Shown: positions 47,314-60,467, numbered from the stretch's first letter. The stretch is 64,000 bases of DNA from Bradyrhizobium diazoefficiens (GCF_016616885.1 NZ_CP067102.1:5236501-5300500), one strand, 5' to 3'. The notes: generated by a model not told the origin, from the sequence alone. Numbers and translations: made by a program.

Positions 47314-47840
47314 TCCGGCACGAGCTCCACCGACAGCGCGCCGGTCCCGCTGAGAAAGGCCAGCGTCTCGCTTGCATCGAACCTGGCGTCGTCCGCGCTC
47401 ACGCACAGGAAGAAGCGATCCTTGCTGGCGCGGTGAAACCGCTCGCCGTTGAACACGGGATAGCTGAGCCGCGGCAGCCCGTTCTGCCACAGCATCCCGA
47501 ACAGCATGGCGAGGGCGGAGAACAGGATGGTGAGCTCGAAAGTCACGACCGCGAAGGCCGAGACCGGATAGATCGGACGTCCCCCGACATTGAGCGGGTA
47601 GTCGTAGTTCGTGAAGAACTGCATGGCGAGCGCGGTGCTTGCGCCCGTGATGGCGCCGCCGAGCCCGATGAAGGAGATAGTCGGCCGCGGAAACCGCAAG
47701 ATGCGATCCAGCCCCTCGACCGGGAACGGCGTGAAGGCATCGAGATGGCGGTAACCGGCCTCCCTCGCCTTGCGCGTTGCCGCCAGCAGGTCCTCCGGTG
47801 TGCTGAATTCCGCCAGTGCGCCATAGAGCTGCTCAGCCAT
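47310..47840 (-). CDS. actD: Alternative complex III subunit ActD
   Basis: 176 residues, DUF3341 family. MAEQLYGALAEFSTPEDLLA and GYRHLDAFTPFPVEGLDRIL are the conserved cytoplasmic start. Two helices follow (ISFIGLGGAITGASTALAMQ and VVTFELTILFSALAMLFGML). Overlaps actC by 8 bp and actE by 4 bp. Confidence 0.9.
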   Translation of the reverse strand: MAEQLYGALAEFSTPEDLLAATRKAREAGYRHLDAFTPFPVEGLDRILRFPRPTISFIGLGGAITGASTALAMQFFTNYDYPLNVGGRPIYPVSAFAVVTFELTILFSALAMLFGMLWQNGLPRLSYPVFNGERFHRASKDRFFLCVSADDARFDASETLAFLSGTGALSVELVPE

Positions 47841-49184
47841 GCTGATGCTCCTCCTTCTCTTCGTGGAGAAGCTCCTTGCTCTCGAAGATCGAGATCATGG
47901 GAACGAGCCTGATGGCGATGAGGAACGGCACGAGGAACAGCCCGATCGTGCCGAAATAAGTCGACCAGTCCCAGAAGCTCGGCGTGAAGTGGCTCCACGA
48001 CGAGACCAGGAAATCGCGATAGAGGCTGGTGACCAGGATCATGTAGCGCTCGAGCCACATTCCGACCACGACGGACGCCGAGATCAAGAGCAGCATCCAT
48101 CCGCTCCGCCGTACCCTGCGCAGCCATAGCGCCTGCAGCGGGATGAAGTTGAAGATGACGGCACCCCAATAGGTCCAGGCGTAGGCGCCGGCGAAACGAT
48201 CGACCAGCGTCTGTATTTCGTGAGGCTCACCCGAATAGATCGCGTCGAACACCTCGAATACATAGCCGTAACCGGTCATCAGGCCGGTCGCGAGCAGCAC
48301 CATCCCCAGCACATCGAGATGATCGTCGGTCACAAGGTTCTTCAGCCCGAACCAGGAACGTAGCGACACTGCGATGATGGAGACGACCGCGAAGCCGGAG
48401 AAGGCCGCGCCCAGCACGAAGTACGGCGGAAAGATCGTCGAGTGCCAGCCCGGGATCTGCCCGACCGCGAACAACAACGACACCTCGCTGTGGACGGAGA
48501 CGACCAGCGGCACGGCGAGCCCGGCGGTCAAACGGTACGCCTGCTGCCAGCGCTGCCAGTGCCTGGCCGACCCGCGCCATCCGAGCGCCGTGATGCCGAA
48601 AAAAATCTGCCAGCCGCACCGCGTTGCGCGATCACGTGCCGCGGCCAGATCAGGGATCAGACCAGTGTACCAGAAGCCCAGCGAGACCGTCAAATAGGTC
48701 AGCACCGCCCAGATGTCCCATTCCAAAGGGCTGCGGAATTGCGGCCACACGCCCATCGTCGCCGGATAGGGAAACATCCAGTAGACGTACCAGGGCCGGC
48801 CGAGATGCAGAATTGGATAGATACCGGCGCAGACCACCGCGAACAGCGTCATGGTCTCGGCGAAACGATTGAGCGAATTGCGCCACTCACTGCCGGTGAG
48901 CAGCAGCAGCGCAGAGATCAACGTGCCGGCATGGCCGATGCCGAGCCACCAGACGTAATTGTGGATGGCGAAGGCCCAGTTGACCGGAATGTTGATGCCC
49001 CAGATGCCGACGCCACGCGTGAACAGCTCGACCACCGAAACCATCAGCAAAAGGAGCAGCGCGCTCGCGACCGTCATCGCGATCACCCAGCGCCGGTCGG
49101 CCGGAAAATGCAGGGGAATGCTGGTGAGCTGCTCGGCGATGCCGCCCATGCTCTGGCGCGTCGGCAGGATGTCGGATGGCTCGC

Positions 49185-49188
<4 letters not shown>
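47833..49188 (-). CDS. actC: Alternative complex III subunit ActC (NrfD/PsrC-like)
   Basis: 451 residues, ten helices. Family blocks WGINIPVNWAFAIHNYVWWL and YPILHLGRPWYVYWMFPYPA are clear; these form the quinol site with ActB. The cytoplasmic tail is His-rich (EEHQHG). Overlaps actB by 4 bp and actD by 8 bp. Confidence 0.93.
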
Positions 49189-52066
<2,878 letters not shown>

Positions 52067-52070
<4 letters not shown>

Positions 52071-52723
52071 CGGTGACACACATAGCAATGCGTGAGCTCG
52101 CCGAAGCGAATGCCTTCATGGGCGGCGATCGCGTCGCCCTCCCTGCGCGCATCCGCGGGCGGCGTCCACGCCATATCCGTGATGTGATCCAGCGGACGTA
52201 GATGAGGGGCAGGATCGCGGTGGCAATCGATGCAAAACTCCATTGTGAACGGCTTGGCGCGATAGGTCAGCGCCATCTGGTCGATACGGCCGTGGCAGTT
52301 TTCGCAGCCGACGCCCTTGGCAATATGGATGTCGTGCCGGAAGAACACGTAGTCGGGCAGCTTTGCGACGCGCGTCCATGGGATCGGCGTGTTGCTGGCA
52401 AGACTCTTTCGCACCGGTTCCAGCATCGACGCGTTGGTCCATATCTGGGAGTGACATGTCATGCAGGTCTCGGTCGGCGGGAGGCCGGCTTGCGGGCCGG
52501 CCTCGACATTGTTGTGGCAATAGCGGCAGTCGATACCGAGTTCCCCGGCATGGTGGCGGTGGCTGAACGGCACCGGCTGATGCGGACGAATGTCGGTCTC
52601 TGTCATGTATGCCGAATGCGCGAAGCCGACAGCGGCCACGATGCTGCCGCCGGCAAGCGACAGGGCGCCGATCACGAACAGGCGAATCCACGTGTCCGCC
52701 ACAGGTGAGAATATTTGAGCCAT
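52067..52723 (-). CDS. actA: Alternative complex III pentahaem cytochrome ActA
   Basis: 218 residues. An N-terminal helix (RLFVIGALSLAGGSIVAAVG) is followed by five CxxCH motifs: CRYCH, CMTCH, CENCH, CIDCH and CYVCH. Five haems and ~220 residues match ActA of known ACIII complexes. First gene of actABCDEF, divergent from the oxidase operon. The promoter lies 37 nt upstream. Confidence 0.93.
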
Positions 52724-52759
52724 TCTCGCTGTGACCTGAGAGCGAGCTGTCCGGTCGAC

Positions 52760-52784
52760 AATCTGATCCCCGAGCGTTGGTTCC
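52760..52784 (-). promoter_or_regulatory. ECF-type promoter for actABCDEF
   Basis: Minus strand: GGAAC (52780-52784), 17 nt, ATTGTC (52762 downward), 37 nt before ATG 52723. The -35 is half of the palindrome GTTCCTAACGTAGGAAC (52780-52796). Confidence 0.6.
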
Positions 52785-52791
52785 TAACGTA

Positions 52792-52816
52792 GGAACACAA
52801 TCCAAGAGCGTGCATT
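52792..52816 (+). promoter_or_regulatory. ECF-type promoter for the caa3 oxidase operon
   Basis: Plus strand: GGAAC (52792-52796), 17 nt, ATTGTC (52814-52819), 27 nt before ATG 52843. It mirrors the actA promoter element for element, including the same ATTGTC. Confidence 0.6.
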
Positions 52817-52842
52817 GTCCCGCCGCGATCGAGGACAGCACC

Positions 52843-53196
52843 ATGGCGGACACCAACCACGTCGACTATGAGCGGTCGGACGTCGGACTTCGCCTTGCCG
52901 GCTGGCTCGCAGGAGGCCTTGCGACTTTCGTCGTCATCACTCCGCTCGTGCTGCCCTGGCTGTTCCCGCCGTCCACCAGCCGCATCACGCCCGCGAGCCG
53001 TCCCGCAACGAGGTCCAGTGCGCCACCGCTCGAGGTCACGCCTCGGGCCACGCTTCTGGCGACACGACAGCAGGAAGCGCAAATCGAGCGCGGCTACGGC
53101 TGGGCCGATCGCAGTCGAGGACAAGTCCGCATCCCGATCGATCGGGCGGTCGATATTCTCCTGCGCAAAGGCCTGCCGGGATGGCCGTCTCAATGA
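52843..53196 (+). CDS. Small membrane protein of the oxidase operon
   Basis: 117 residues from ATG 52843 with GAGGA 7 nt upstream; longer frames lack an RBS. One helix (GLRLAGWLAGGLATFVVITP LVLPWLF, residues ~16-42), then a Pro/Ser/Thr/Arg-rich periplasmic stretch and an end with RGQVRIPIDRAVDILL. The REQxLxxYGWxDxxxGxVRIPIDxAM pattern is common to small proteins next to ACIII/caa3 genes. Probably an accessory or assembly factor. Confidence 0.75.
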   Translation: MADTNHVDYERSDVGLRLAGWLAGGLATFVVITPLVLPWLFPPSTSRITPASRPATRSSAPPLEVTPRATLLATRQQEAQIERGYGWADRSRGQVRIPIDRAVDILLRKGLPGWPSQ

Positions 53197-53222
53197 GCGC
53201 GCTCCGATCGGGGTTGCCCTAG

Positions 53223-54164
53223 ATGTGGCGCCAGTGGATCCCGTTCTGGCGTCCCGGGCTATCGCCGCATGGCGGCGACGTCGATCTGCTGTTCGCCGGC
53301 CTTTTGATCGCAAGCGCGCTGGTGCTCGCGCTGCTGTTCTTTCTGCTCGTGCTGTTTTGCACCCGCTATCGCGCGGGAAACCGGACCGATCGAGACCATC
53401 GCGTCAAGAAGAGCTGGCACTGGGAAGTAGGCTGGACCGCCGCGTCGTCCGTTTGCTTCCTCGGCCTCTTCGTCTGGGGCGCGAGCGTCTATTTCCAGAT
53501 CTACCGCACGCCCGCGGACGAGCACGATGTGTTCGTCGTGGCGAAGCAGTGGATGTGGAAGACGCAGCATCCGGGCGGCCAGTCCGAAATCGACGCGCTG
53601 CATATCCCGGTCAGACGCCCCGTCCGCCTGGTGATGGCTTCGCAGGACGTCATTCACAGCTTCTTCATTCCCGCCCTTCGGCTGAAGCATGATGTGGTCC
53701 CAGGCCGCTACCAGGACCTCGAGATCGAGGTCGACAAGCCCGGCCACTATCATTTGTTTTGCGCCGAATATTGCGGCACCGATCACTCCGGCATGATCGG
53801 CGAGATCGTCGCGATGGAGCCGGCCGATTTCTCCAACTGGCTGACGCAACAGGCACCGTCGAGTCCGCTAGCGAGCGAAGGCGGCCAGCTGTTCCGCGAA
53901 CTCGGCTGTAGCGGTTGTCACGGTGGTGGCGGCACGATCCGCGCGCCTCCGCTCGAAGGCCTCTACGGCAAGCCGGTGCCGCTCTCGGACGGCACCACCG
54001 TGATCGCGGATGACAAGTACATCCGGGATTCCATCCTGATGCCGCGCAGCCAGGTGGTCGCAAGCTATCAGCCGCTGATGCCCTCGTTCGCGGGCAAGGT
54101 CAGCGAGGACCAGCTGTTGCGGCTCGTGATCTACATCAAATCGCTCGCAGGGCACCCATCATGA
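53223..54164 (+). CDS. ctaC: caa3-type cytochrome c oxidase subunit II with fused cytochrome c
   Basis: 313 residues. Two N-terminal helices ([36 protein letters not shown]), then a cupredoxin domain with the CuA ligands in [20 protein letters not shown] and [20 protein letters not shown]. The C-terminal cytochrome c domain has [12 protein letters not shown] and Met in [16 protein letters not shown]. The fusion defines it as caa3 type. Its stop overlaps the subunit I start (ATGA at 54161). Confidence 0.94.
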   Translation: MWRQWIPFWRPGLSPHGGDVDLLFAGLLIASALVLALLFFLLVLFCTRYRAGNRTDRDHRVKKSWHWEVGWTAASSVCFLGLFVWGASVYFQIYRTPADEHDVFVVAKQWMWKTQHPGGQSEIDALHIPVRRPVRLVMASQDVIHSFFIPALRLKHDVVPGRYQDLEIEVDKPGHYHLFCAEYCGTDHSGMIGEIVAMEPADFSNWLTQQAPSSPLASEGGQLFRELGCSGCHGGGGTIRAPPLEGLYGKPVPLSDGTTVIADDKYIRDSILMPRSQVVASYQPLMPSFAGKVSEDQLLRLVIYIKSLAGHPS

Positions 54165-55768
54165 GCGACAAGAACTATCTCACCACCGACTACACGCTGA
54201 GATCCTGGTTCCTGACGACGGATCACAAGAGGATCGCGATCCTCTATTTCGCGAGCCTGATCTTCTTTTTCTTCATCGGAGGCGCGGCCGCGACCGCAAT
54301 CCGGATCGAGCTCGCCACGCCGCAGGCCGATCTCGTCAGCTCCGATGTCTACAACCGCCTCTTCACCATGCACGGCATCATCATGGTGTGGTTCTTCCTG
54401 ATCCCGTCGATCCCCAACACGCTCGGCAATTTCGTGGTCCCGCTGATGATCGGCGCGCGAGACCTGGCCTTTCCCCGGCTCAATCTGATGAGCTGGTACA
54501 TCTTCATGCTCGGCGGCTGCATCACGCTGTTTGCGATCCTCGCCGGTGGCGTCGACACCGGCTGGACCTTCTACACACCGTTCTCGACGCTGTACTCCAA
54601 CAGCTATGTGATCGTCGCCGCCGCCGGCGTTTTCATTGCCGGCTTCTCGTCGATCCTGACCGGCCTCAATTTCATCGTCACCATCCATCGCCTGCGCGCG
54701 CCCGGACTGACCTGGTACCGCCTGCCGTTGTTCCTGTGGTCGCTGTACGCAACATCAGTCATCCTGGTGCTGGCGACACCGGTGCTCGCGATCACGCTGC
54801 TGCTGATGGCGACGGAACGTTTCTTCGGCGTCGGCATCTTCGATCCCAGGATCGGCGGCGACCCGCTGCTGTTTCAACATCTGTTCTGGTTCTACTCGCA
54901 TCCCGCGGTCTACATCATGATCCTGCCGGGCATGGGGGTGATCAATGAGCTGGTCTCCTGCTTCTCGCGGAAGGAAGTGTTCGGCTACAAGTTCGTCGCC
55001 TGGTGCAGCGTCGCCATCGCCGCGGTCGGCTTCCTGGTCTGGGGCCACCACATGTTCGTCAGCGGCCAGTCGCTGGTCGCAAGCCTCGTATTCTCCTTCA
55101 TGAGCTTCATCGTCGCGGTGCCCTCCGCGATCAAGGTCTTCAACTGGACCGCGACCCTGCACAAGGGCTCGATCCATTTCGATGCACCCATGCTCTATGC
55201 GCTGGCTTTCATCGGCCTGTTCACGATCGGCGGCCTCACCGGCCTGTTCCTGGCGTGCCTCGCCTTCGATGTGCATGCGACCGACACTTATTTCGTTGTC
55301 GCGCATTTCCACTACATCATGGTCGGTGGCATGGTGACGGCCTATTTCGGCGGCCTGCATTATTGGTGGCCGAAAATCACCGGCCGGCTCTATTCCGAAT
55401 ATTGGGCACGCACCGCCGCCGTGCTGATCTTCTTTGGCTTCAACCTCACTTTCTTTCCACAATTCATCCTCGGCGCCGAAGGCATGCCGCGTCGTTACCA
55501 CGTCTATCCCCCGGAGTTTCAGGTCTGGAACGTATTGTCGTCCGGAGGCGCTGCGATCCTTGCCGTCGCCTATCTGATGCCGCTGTTCTATCTCGGCTAC
55601 TCCGCCTTCCATGGCCGTCGCGCGCCGGCAAACCCCTGGAACGCGCCTGGCCTCGAATGGCAGACTTCCTCGCCGCCACCGGAGTTCAACTTTGCAAGCC
55701 AGCCCGTGGTGACGCGCGCGCCGTATCAATACAACGAGCATTTCCAGGCGGAGCCACAAAATGCCTGA
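54161..55768 (+). CDS. ctaD: Cytochrome c oxidase subunit I, A2-type haem-copper oxidase
   Basis: 535 residues, twelve helices. Haem ligands in [16 protein letters not shown], the CuB/Tyr region [16 protein letters not shown], the HH pair in [10 protein letters not shown], and the last His pair in [13 protein letters not shown]. The conserved Glu of the D channel (HPEVY) is Ala (HPAVY) and is preceded by Tyr-Ser. This is the A2 signature in which YS takes over the proton role. Catalyses O2 reduction with proton pumping. Overlaps subunit II by 4 bp and III by 8 bp. Confidence 0.95.
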   Translation: MSDKNYLTTDYTLRSWFLTTDHKRIAILYFASLIFFFFIGGAAATAIRIELATPQADLVSSDVYNRLFTMHGIIMVWFFLIPSIPNTLGNFVVPLMIGARDLAFPRLNLMSWYIFMLGGCITLFAILAGGVDTGWTFYTPFSTLYSNSYVIVAAAGVFIAGFSSILTGLNFIVTIHRLRAPGLTWYRLPLFLWSLYATSVILVLATPVLAITLLLMATERFFGVGIFDPRIGGDPLLFQHLFWFYSHPAVYIMILPGMGVINELVSCFSRKEVFGYKFVAWCSVAIAAVGFLVWGHHMFVSGQSLVASLVFSFMSFIVAVPSAIKVFNWTATLHKGSIHFDAPMLYALAFIGLFTIGGLTGLFLACLAFDVHATDTYFVVAHFHYIMVGGMVTAYFGGLHYWWPKITGRLYSEYWARTAAVLIFFGFNLTFFPQFILGAEGMPRRYHVYPPEFQVWNVLSSGGAAILAVAYLMPLFYLGYSAFHGRRAPANPWNAPGLEWQTSSPPPEFNFASQPVVTRAPYQYNEHFQAEPQNA

Positions 55769-56405
55769 GCGCTCCGCCTTCGCGCCGCAATACGCTTCGA
55801 TACCCCATCGAGATCACACGGCCGAACTCGGCATGTGGGTGTTCATCGCGACCGAAGTGCTTCTGTTCGGCGGCCTGGTGCTCGCCTATTTCGTCTACCG
55901 GCACGCTTTTCCGCAAGGCTTCGCCGCGGGCAGCCGGCACACCGAAATCGTGATCGGGACGGCCAACACGGCGGTATTGCTGACATCGAGCTTTCTGGTG
56001 GCGTGGGCTGTCGAGATCTTCTCGCCCGTCACCGCCAAAATCGTGACATGGCTGCTCATCGCTGCGGCGTGTCTCGGTCTTGTCTTTATCATGCTCAAAG
56101 GCATCGAATACAGCAGGGAATATGACGAACATCTTGTCCCAGGCATCGACTTCCAGTTGGCCGGACCAAAGGCCAACGGTGTCCAGCTGTTCTTCGTCTT
56201 CTACTTCGTCGCCACCGCGATCCACGCCCTGCACATGCTGATCGGGATCTGCCTGCTGATCACGCTTGCGGTCATCTGCCGGAAGGCACCGACGACGCGC
56301 CATCATACGGCGCTGCACAGCGCGGCGCTGTACTGGCATTTCGTCGACGTGGTCTGGATCTTCCTGTTCGCGCTGATCTACCTGCCGGGACGGTCCTCGT
56401 CATGA
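55761..56405 (+). CDS. ctaE: Cytochrome c oxidase subunit III
   Basis: 214 residues, five helices (the short bacterial form). [36 protein letters not shown] and a final helix with [20 protein letters not shown] are the family blocks. Overlaps subunits I (8 bp) and IV (4 bp). Confidence 0.94.
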   Translation: MPERSAFAPQYASIPHRDHTAELGMWVFIATEVLLFGGLVLAYFVYRHAFPQGFAAGSRHTEIVIGTANTAVLLTSSFLVAWAVEIFSPVTAKIVTWLLIAAACLGLVFIMLKGIEYSREYDEHLVPGIDFQLAGPKANGVQLFFVFYFVATAIHALHMLIGICLLITLAVICRKAPTTRHHTALHSAALYWHFVDVVWIFLFALIYLPGRSSS

Positions 56406-56677
56406 CGGAATGGCGGCCACCATTTGCCCTCGTCGGAGCCTGGCTTGGCCTGCTGGCCTTGCTGGCGCTGACCGTGACGCTGGCTTACGCCCCGCTTGGG
56501 GCCGCCAACGCCGTCGTGGCGCTCGGCATCGGCACAATCAAGGCCATGCTCGTCGCGGCCATCTTCATGGAACTGCGACATCGCAGCGGCCTCACGCTCA
56601 TTTTTGCGGGCGCAGGCCTGTTCTGGCTCGGCATCCTGCTATGGCTGGGGTCCATGGATTTCCTGACGCGGACGTGA
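56402..56677 (+). CDS. Cytochrome c oxidase subunit IV (prokaryotic type)
   Basis: 91 residues, three helices. IKAMLVAAIFMELRHRSGLT is the conserved COX4_pro block (IKAxLVxxxFMxL). Last gene of the oxidase operon; it stops 3 bp from the convergent cytochrome gene. Confidence 0.88.
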   Translation: MTEWRPPFALVGAWLGLLALLALTVTLAYAPLGAANAVVALGIGTIKAMLVAAIFMELRHRSGLTLIFAGAGLFWLGILLWLGSMDFLTRT

Positions 56678-56680
56678 GGC

Positions 56681-57910
56681 TCAGTTGGTTCTCGCGTCGA
56701 GTTGCGCGCGCTCCTTCTTCGCCTCATCTTCGCTGACCGGCGGCGCCTTGCCCCAATGGTTGCGGACATAGGTCGCGACCGCCGCGACCTGTGCGTCGTT
56801 CAATTGCCAGCCGAACGCCGGCATCGCCGGGCCGGTCGGCTCCTGATCGGTCGCCACGCTCTGCGCGCCCTGAAGGATCACGCGCAGAACCGTCGTAGGG
56901 TCTCCCGTGCTGACGGTTGCGGCATGAGCAAGGTCCGGAATGAGATTGGGAACACCTGATCCGTCCGACTTGTGACAGGCAGAGCAGAGGTCTTGATAGA
57001 TCGCACCACCCGCCGCCATGACATGGGACTCCGCCGCGCTGTCCGCTGCCGGCTTTGGTCCTGATTGACCCTTGAGATAGGTCGCCATCGCCTTGGCGTC
57101 GTCGTCGCTGACCTTCGATGTCGAGAGCTCAACGACCTCCCCCATCAGACCAGCCGCCGCAGCAAACCGGTTGTGGCCGGTCTTGAGATATTGCGCGAGA
57201 TCATCGGCTGACCAGTCCGCGAGCGGCCCCTGCCCGCTGGTGATGTCGGGTGCAGCCCAACCCTGGAGCGTGTAGCCCTGGAGTCGCTTGTCGGGCATGT
57301 CGCCGCCCAAAGCCGTCTTCGGGGTGTGACAGGCGCCGCAATGGCCGGGGCCCTCGACGAGATAGGCGCCGCGGTTCCACTGCTTTGACTTGTCCGGCTG
57401 CTCCCTGAACTCGCCCGGCGTGAAATAGAGCGTGTCCCAGACCGTCATCGCCATCCGCTGGTTCAACGGGAACGGCAGCTGGTTGACGGCCACGGGGTTG
57501 TGGACGGGCTCGATGGTCGACAGATAAGCGCGGATGTCCTTGACGTCCTCTTGCGTCATCCGCGCGAAGTAGGGAAACGGCATGGCCGGGTAGAGCCGCT
57601 TGCCGTCGCGGCGCACGCCCTTGCGCACGGCCGCGTCAAATTCATCGTCGCTCCAGGCGCCGATCCCGGTCTCGCGATCGGGCGTGATGTTGGGCGCGAC
57701 CAGCACGCCGAACGGTGTCTCGATGGGACGGCCGCCGCTGAGGGGATGATCGCTGCCCGGGATCGTATGGCAGCTGCCGCAATCGGCAGCTGTGGCCAGA
57801 TAGCGCCCACGCTCGACGGACGAAAAATCTTGCAAGCCCGCACTCGTGGCCTCGCCCACGCCTGCGGCAAGTGTGAGCGTCACTAGCGCAAGTTGTGCAG
57901 CCCTACGCAT
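56681..57910 (-). CDS. Trihaem cytochrome c subunit of a GMC dehydrogenase
   Basis: 409 residues with a signal peptide (ALVTLTLAAGVGEATSAG). Three haem sites: ADCGSCHTIPGSDHPLSGG, GHCGACHTPKTALGGDMPDK and DLCSACHKSDGSGVPNLIPD. The size and the three haems match the cytochrome subunits of membrane-bound gluconate, sorbitol and alcohol dehydrogenases. It takes electrons from the flavoprotein upstream and gives them to ubiquinone. Overlaps the flavoprotein gene by 8 bp. Confidence 0.92.
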   Translation of the reverse strand: MRRAAQLALVTLTLAAGVGEATSAGLQDFSSVERGRYLATAADCGSCHTIPGSDHPLSGGRPIETPFGVLVAPNITPDRETGIGAWSDDEFDAAVRKGVRRDGKRLYPAMPFPYFARMTQEDVKDIRAYLSTIEPVHNPVAVNQLPFPLNQRMAMTVWDTLYFTPGEFREQPDKSKQWNRGAYLVEGPGHCGACHTPKTALGGDMPDKRLQGYTLQGWAAPDITSGQGPLADWSADDLAQYLKTGHNRFAAAAGLMGEVVELSTSKVSDDDAKAMATYLKGQSGPKPAADSAAESHVMAAGGAIYQDLCSACHKSDGSGVPNLIPDLAHAATVSTGDPTTVLRVILQGAQSVATDQEPTGPAMPAFGWQLNDAQVAAVATYVRNHWGKAPPVSEDEAKKERAQLDARTN

Positions 57911-59681
57911 TGATCAGCTGCCCCGGGTTCTTGAGATATTTGGAGCGGATCGCATCGGCCGTCCAATAGGCGAGCGCTGCAACCGTTCCGGTCGGGTTGT
58001 AGCCGGCATTTTGCGGAAACGCGCTGGCGCCCAGCACGAACAGGTTGGGTACGTCCCAGCTTTGGAGAAAGCGGTTGAGCGCGCTCGTGGTGGGATCGGA
58101 TCCCATGATCGCGCCGCCGCAGAGATGCGTCGTCTGGTATTTTGTGATGTCGTAGGGCGCCTTGCGGTATTCCTTGTGGACCTGTTTTGCGCCCATGGCC
58201 TGAAAGATCTCAGCGAACTTGTCGGTCAGGAATTTGTTCTGCTTGATCTCGTTGTCGTGGAAATCCATGGTGATCCGCACCAGCGGCCGGTTGAAGCGAT
58301 CCTTGTAGGCGGGGTCGAGATCGACATAGACGTCGCGGTAGCTGTACATGCTACCATGGACGCCGGTCCCGGGCTTGATCGCGCTCTGATAGTTCTCCTT
58401 GACGGCCTTCTTCCATGCCGCGCCCCAGAGCGGCGTGCCCGGCGGCACCGGCGTGGTTTCGATCGGCCGGCCGTTAGTCTGCACATGTCCCATGTAGCCG
58501 CCGCCGACGAAGCCATGCGGACCATGGTCAAAATTGTCGCCGTTGAACTCGTCGATGCACATTCCGATCGCGCCGGAGGCGATGAAGGGATTGAAGACGA
58601 ATTTTGCCGGATCGAAGAAGCTGACGACGTCGGAGGTGGTCTGGTGGGTGAAATTGCGGCCGATCACGCCGGTGTTGGCCGCGGGATCATAGGCCTTGCC
58701 GATGCCTGACAGCAGCAGGAGTTGAACATTGAAGATCGTGTAGGCCGAGAGCACGACGAGGTCGGCGGGCTGCTCCCACTCGTCACCCGCGGCATCGACA
58801 AAGGTCACGCCGGTGGCGCGCTTGCCGGAGCTGTCGACATTGATCCGCGTGACCTCGCTGTTGTCACGGGCCGTGAAGTTGGGTTTGCGCACTAGCGCTG
58901 GCAGCACCGTGGTCTGCGGCGAGGCCTTTGAATAGTTGCCGCAACCGAACCACTCGCAGAAGCCGCAATAGGTACATGGCCCGAGCCGAACGCCGAGAGG
59001 ATTCTGGTACGGCCGCGACATGTTGCCGGAGGGCTGCGGAAACGGCTTGTAGCCGAGATCGCGCGCCGCCTTGCCGAACAGCGCATGGCCGAACGGCTGA
59101 TCCTGCGGCGGATTCGGATAGGCCCGCGCGCGCGGTCCCTCGAACGGGTTGCCGCCGTCCATGATCGTGCCCTTGATATTGCCGGCCTGACCGGACGTGC
59201 CACAGAGATATTCGAACTTATCGTAATGCGGCTCGAGCTCGTCATAGGTCACGCCCCAGTCCTGGATGGTCATGTCCTCGGGCAGGAAGTTTACCCCGTA
59301 ACGCTCGGTCAGATGCGTCTTCAGCACGAAATCCGACGGCAGGAAGCGCCACGTCTCCGCGTTCCAGTGCACCCCGCCGCCGCCGACGCCGTTCGGCGGC
59401 ATGAACGCACCCCAGCTTCTGATCGGCAGCGCGGCCTCGCTCATCTTGTGGCGGAAGGTGAAGGTGGTCTGGCTCGGGCTCAGGAACAGCTCGTGACGGA
59501 TGCGGTAGCGCAACTCGTCAGCCGCGTAGCCCGGCGGGTAGTCCGTCGCCGTATTGCGCCACGGGCCGCGCTCGATCGCAATCAGGTCGAGCCCGGCGTC
59601 GGCGAGCTCGTAGGCCATGATCGAGCCGGTCCAGCCCAGCCCGACGATGACGACGTCCTTCCGCGGGAGCTTACGGGCCAT
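57903..59681 (-). CDS. GMC-family FAD dehydrogenase, gluconate 2-dehydrogenase type
   Basis: 592 residues. FAD fold VVIVGLGWTGSIMAYELADA, ADP-ribose strand LDLIAIERG. A Cys-rich segment CTYCGFCEWFGCGNYSKAS (near 235) is typical of this branch and may hold an iron-sulfur cluster. The catalytic His region is TTHLCGGAIMGSDPTTSALN and the C-terminal FAD motif LGASAFPQNAGYNPTGTVAA. No signal peptide: partners of this type are co-exported with the Tat-bearing small subunit. The sugar-acid substrate (gluconate, 2-ketogluconate or another) cannot be told from sequence. Confidence 0.92.
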   Translation of the reverse strand: MARKLPRKDVVIVGLGWTGSIMAYELADAGLDLIAIERGPWRNTATDYPPGYAADELRYRIRHELFLSPSQTTFTFRHKMSEAALPIRSWGAFMPPNGVGGGGVHWNAETWRFLPSDFVLKTHLTERYGVNFLPEDMTIQDWGVTYDELEPHYDKFEYLCGTSGQAGNIKGTIMDGGNPFEGPRARAYPNPPQDQPFGHALFGKAARDLGYKPFPQPSGNMSRPYQNPLGVRLGPCTYCGFCEWFGCGNYSKASPQTTVLPALVRKPNFTARDNSEVTRINVDSSGKRATGVTFVDAAGDEWEQPADLVVLSAYTIFNVQLLLLSGIGKAYDPAANTGVIGRNFTHQTTSDVVSFFDPAKFVFNPFIASGAIGMCIDEFNGDNFDHGPHGFVGGGYMGHVQTNGRPIETTPVPPGTPLWGAAWKKAVKENYQSAIKPGTGVHGSMYSYRDVYVDLDPAYKDRFNRPLVRITMDFHDNEIKQNKFLTDKFAEIFQAMGAKQVHKEYRKAPYDITKYQTTHLCGGAIMGSDPTTSALNRFLQSWDVPNLFVLGASAFPQNAGYNPTGTVAALAYWTADAIRSKYLKNPGQLINA

Positions 59682-59690
59682 GTGCGGCGC

Positions 59691-60416
59691 TCACGATTTG
59701 GCAGGGGTCCAATCCGCGCGCCCGGCGATGCTCACGGGCGGATGCGGATAGCGTTCGTTGTGGCGATTGACCCAGTCGCGATAGTCGTAGCGGATGCCGG
59801 GAAAGCCGATCATCTTCCATCCGACCATGTCGATGTTGCCGCCGTGAATGGGATCAGCGAAGAAGCCTTCCGGCACGTCCTTCAACAGGGCGGAGAAGAA
59901 CCCCTTCGCATCGACCGTCTCGAACTTGACCTCGCCTGACTCGAGTTTCCGCAACACGTCGTCCTGTGCGGCCGCCTCGAGCTCCGCGAAGGATTTTCCG
60001 GCCTGGGTTGACTTGCAATGCTTGTCGAGCGCGGCCAGCGCGTTGCGATAGAGCTCGGCATGGGTCAGCGCCGATTGCGGGCCTTGCTCCTGGGTGCCTT
60101 TGGTGTGCGGTCCAAGCGTGTAATGACCCTGGTTAGAGCCGTACGGTCCCTTGAGTTGGCGATCGATGAAGACGGCGCAGCCGGCGATCTTGCCGCCAGG
60201 CGTCTCCGGGTCGGGCGGGATGATGCGATCGACGATCGCTTCCATCGCGCGAGCTTCATCAAGAGTAAAGAACTGCCACGGACCCGGCCGCACCATCTCT
60301 GGCGCAGAGTTCGGATGCGGCGCCCACGGCACACGATTGTGGATCACGGTCGCGCGCGTCAGGGAGGTCGTTCCGACAAGCCAGGCCGCGAGTGTGAGAA
60401 ACGTTCTGCGCTGCAT
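59691..60416 (-). CDS. Gluconate 2-dehydrogenase subunit 3-like protein
   Basis: 241 residues. The N-terminus QRRTFLTLAAWLVGTTSL is a Tat-like signal. FFTLDEARAMEAIVDRIIPP and the GFFADPIHGGNIDMVGWKMI block near the end are diagnostic for the family. It carries the large flavoprotein through the Tat route and stabilises it. First gene of the three-gene operon, under a consensus GGAAC-N16-CGTT promoter. Confidence 0.92.
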   Translation of the reverse strand: MQRRTFLTLAAWLVGTTSLTRATVIHNRVPWAPHPNSAPEMVRPGPWQFFTLDEARAMEAIVDRIIPPDPETPGGKIAGCAVFIDRQLKGPYGSNQGHYTLGPHTKGTQEQGPQSALTHAELYRNALAALDKHCKSTQAGKSFAELEAAAQDDVLRKLESGEVKFETVDAKGFFSALLKDVPEGFFADPIHGGNIDMVGWKMIGFPGIRYDYRDWVNRHNERYPHPPVSIAGRADWTPAKS

Positions 60417-60442
60417 GGAACATTCATCAAGCCCGTGTCGCC

Positions 60443-60467
60443 AACGTGAGCCGGATTTGGATGTTCC
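60443..60467 (-). promoter_or_regulatory. EcfG-type promoter for the GMC dehydrogenase operon
   Basis: Minus strand: GGAAC (60463-60467), 16 nt, CGTT (60443-60446), 27 nt before ATG 60416. Exact match to the rhizobial EcfG consensus. Confidence 0.75.

Noticed and set aside
53259..55759. Long minus-strand frames opposite the oxidase genes
   Set aside because: Shadows of subunits I-III; no RBS or motifs.
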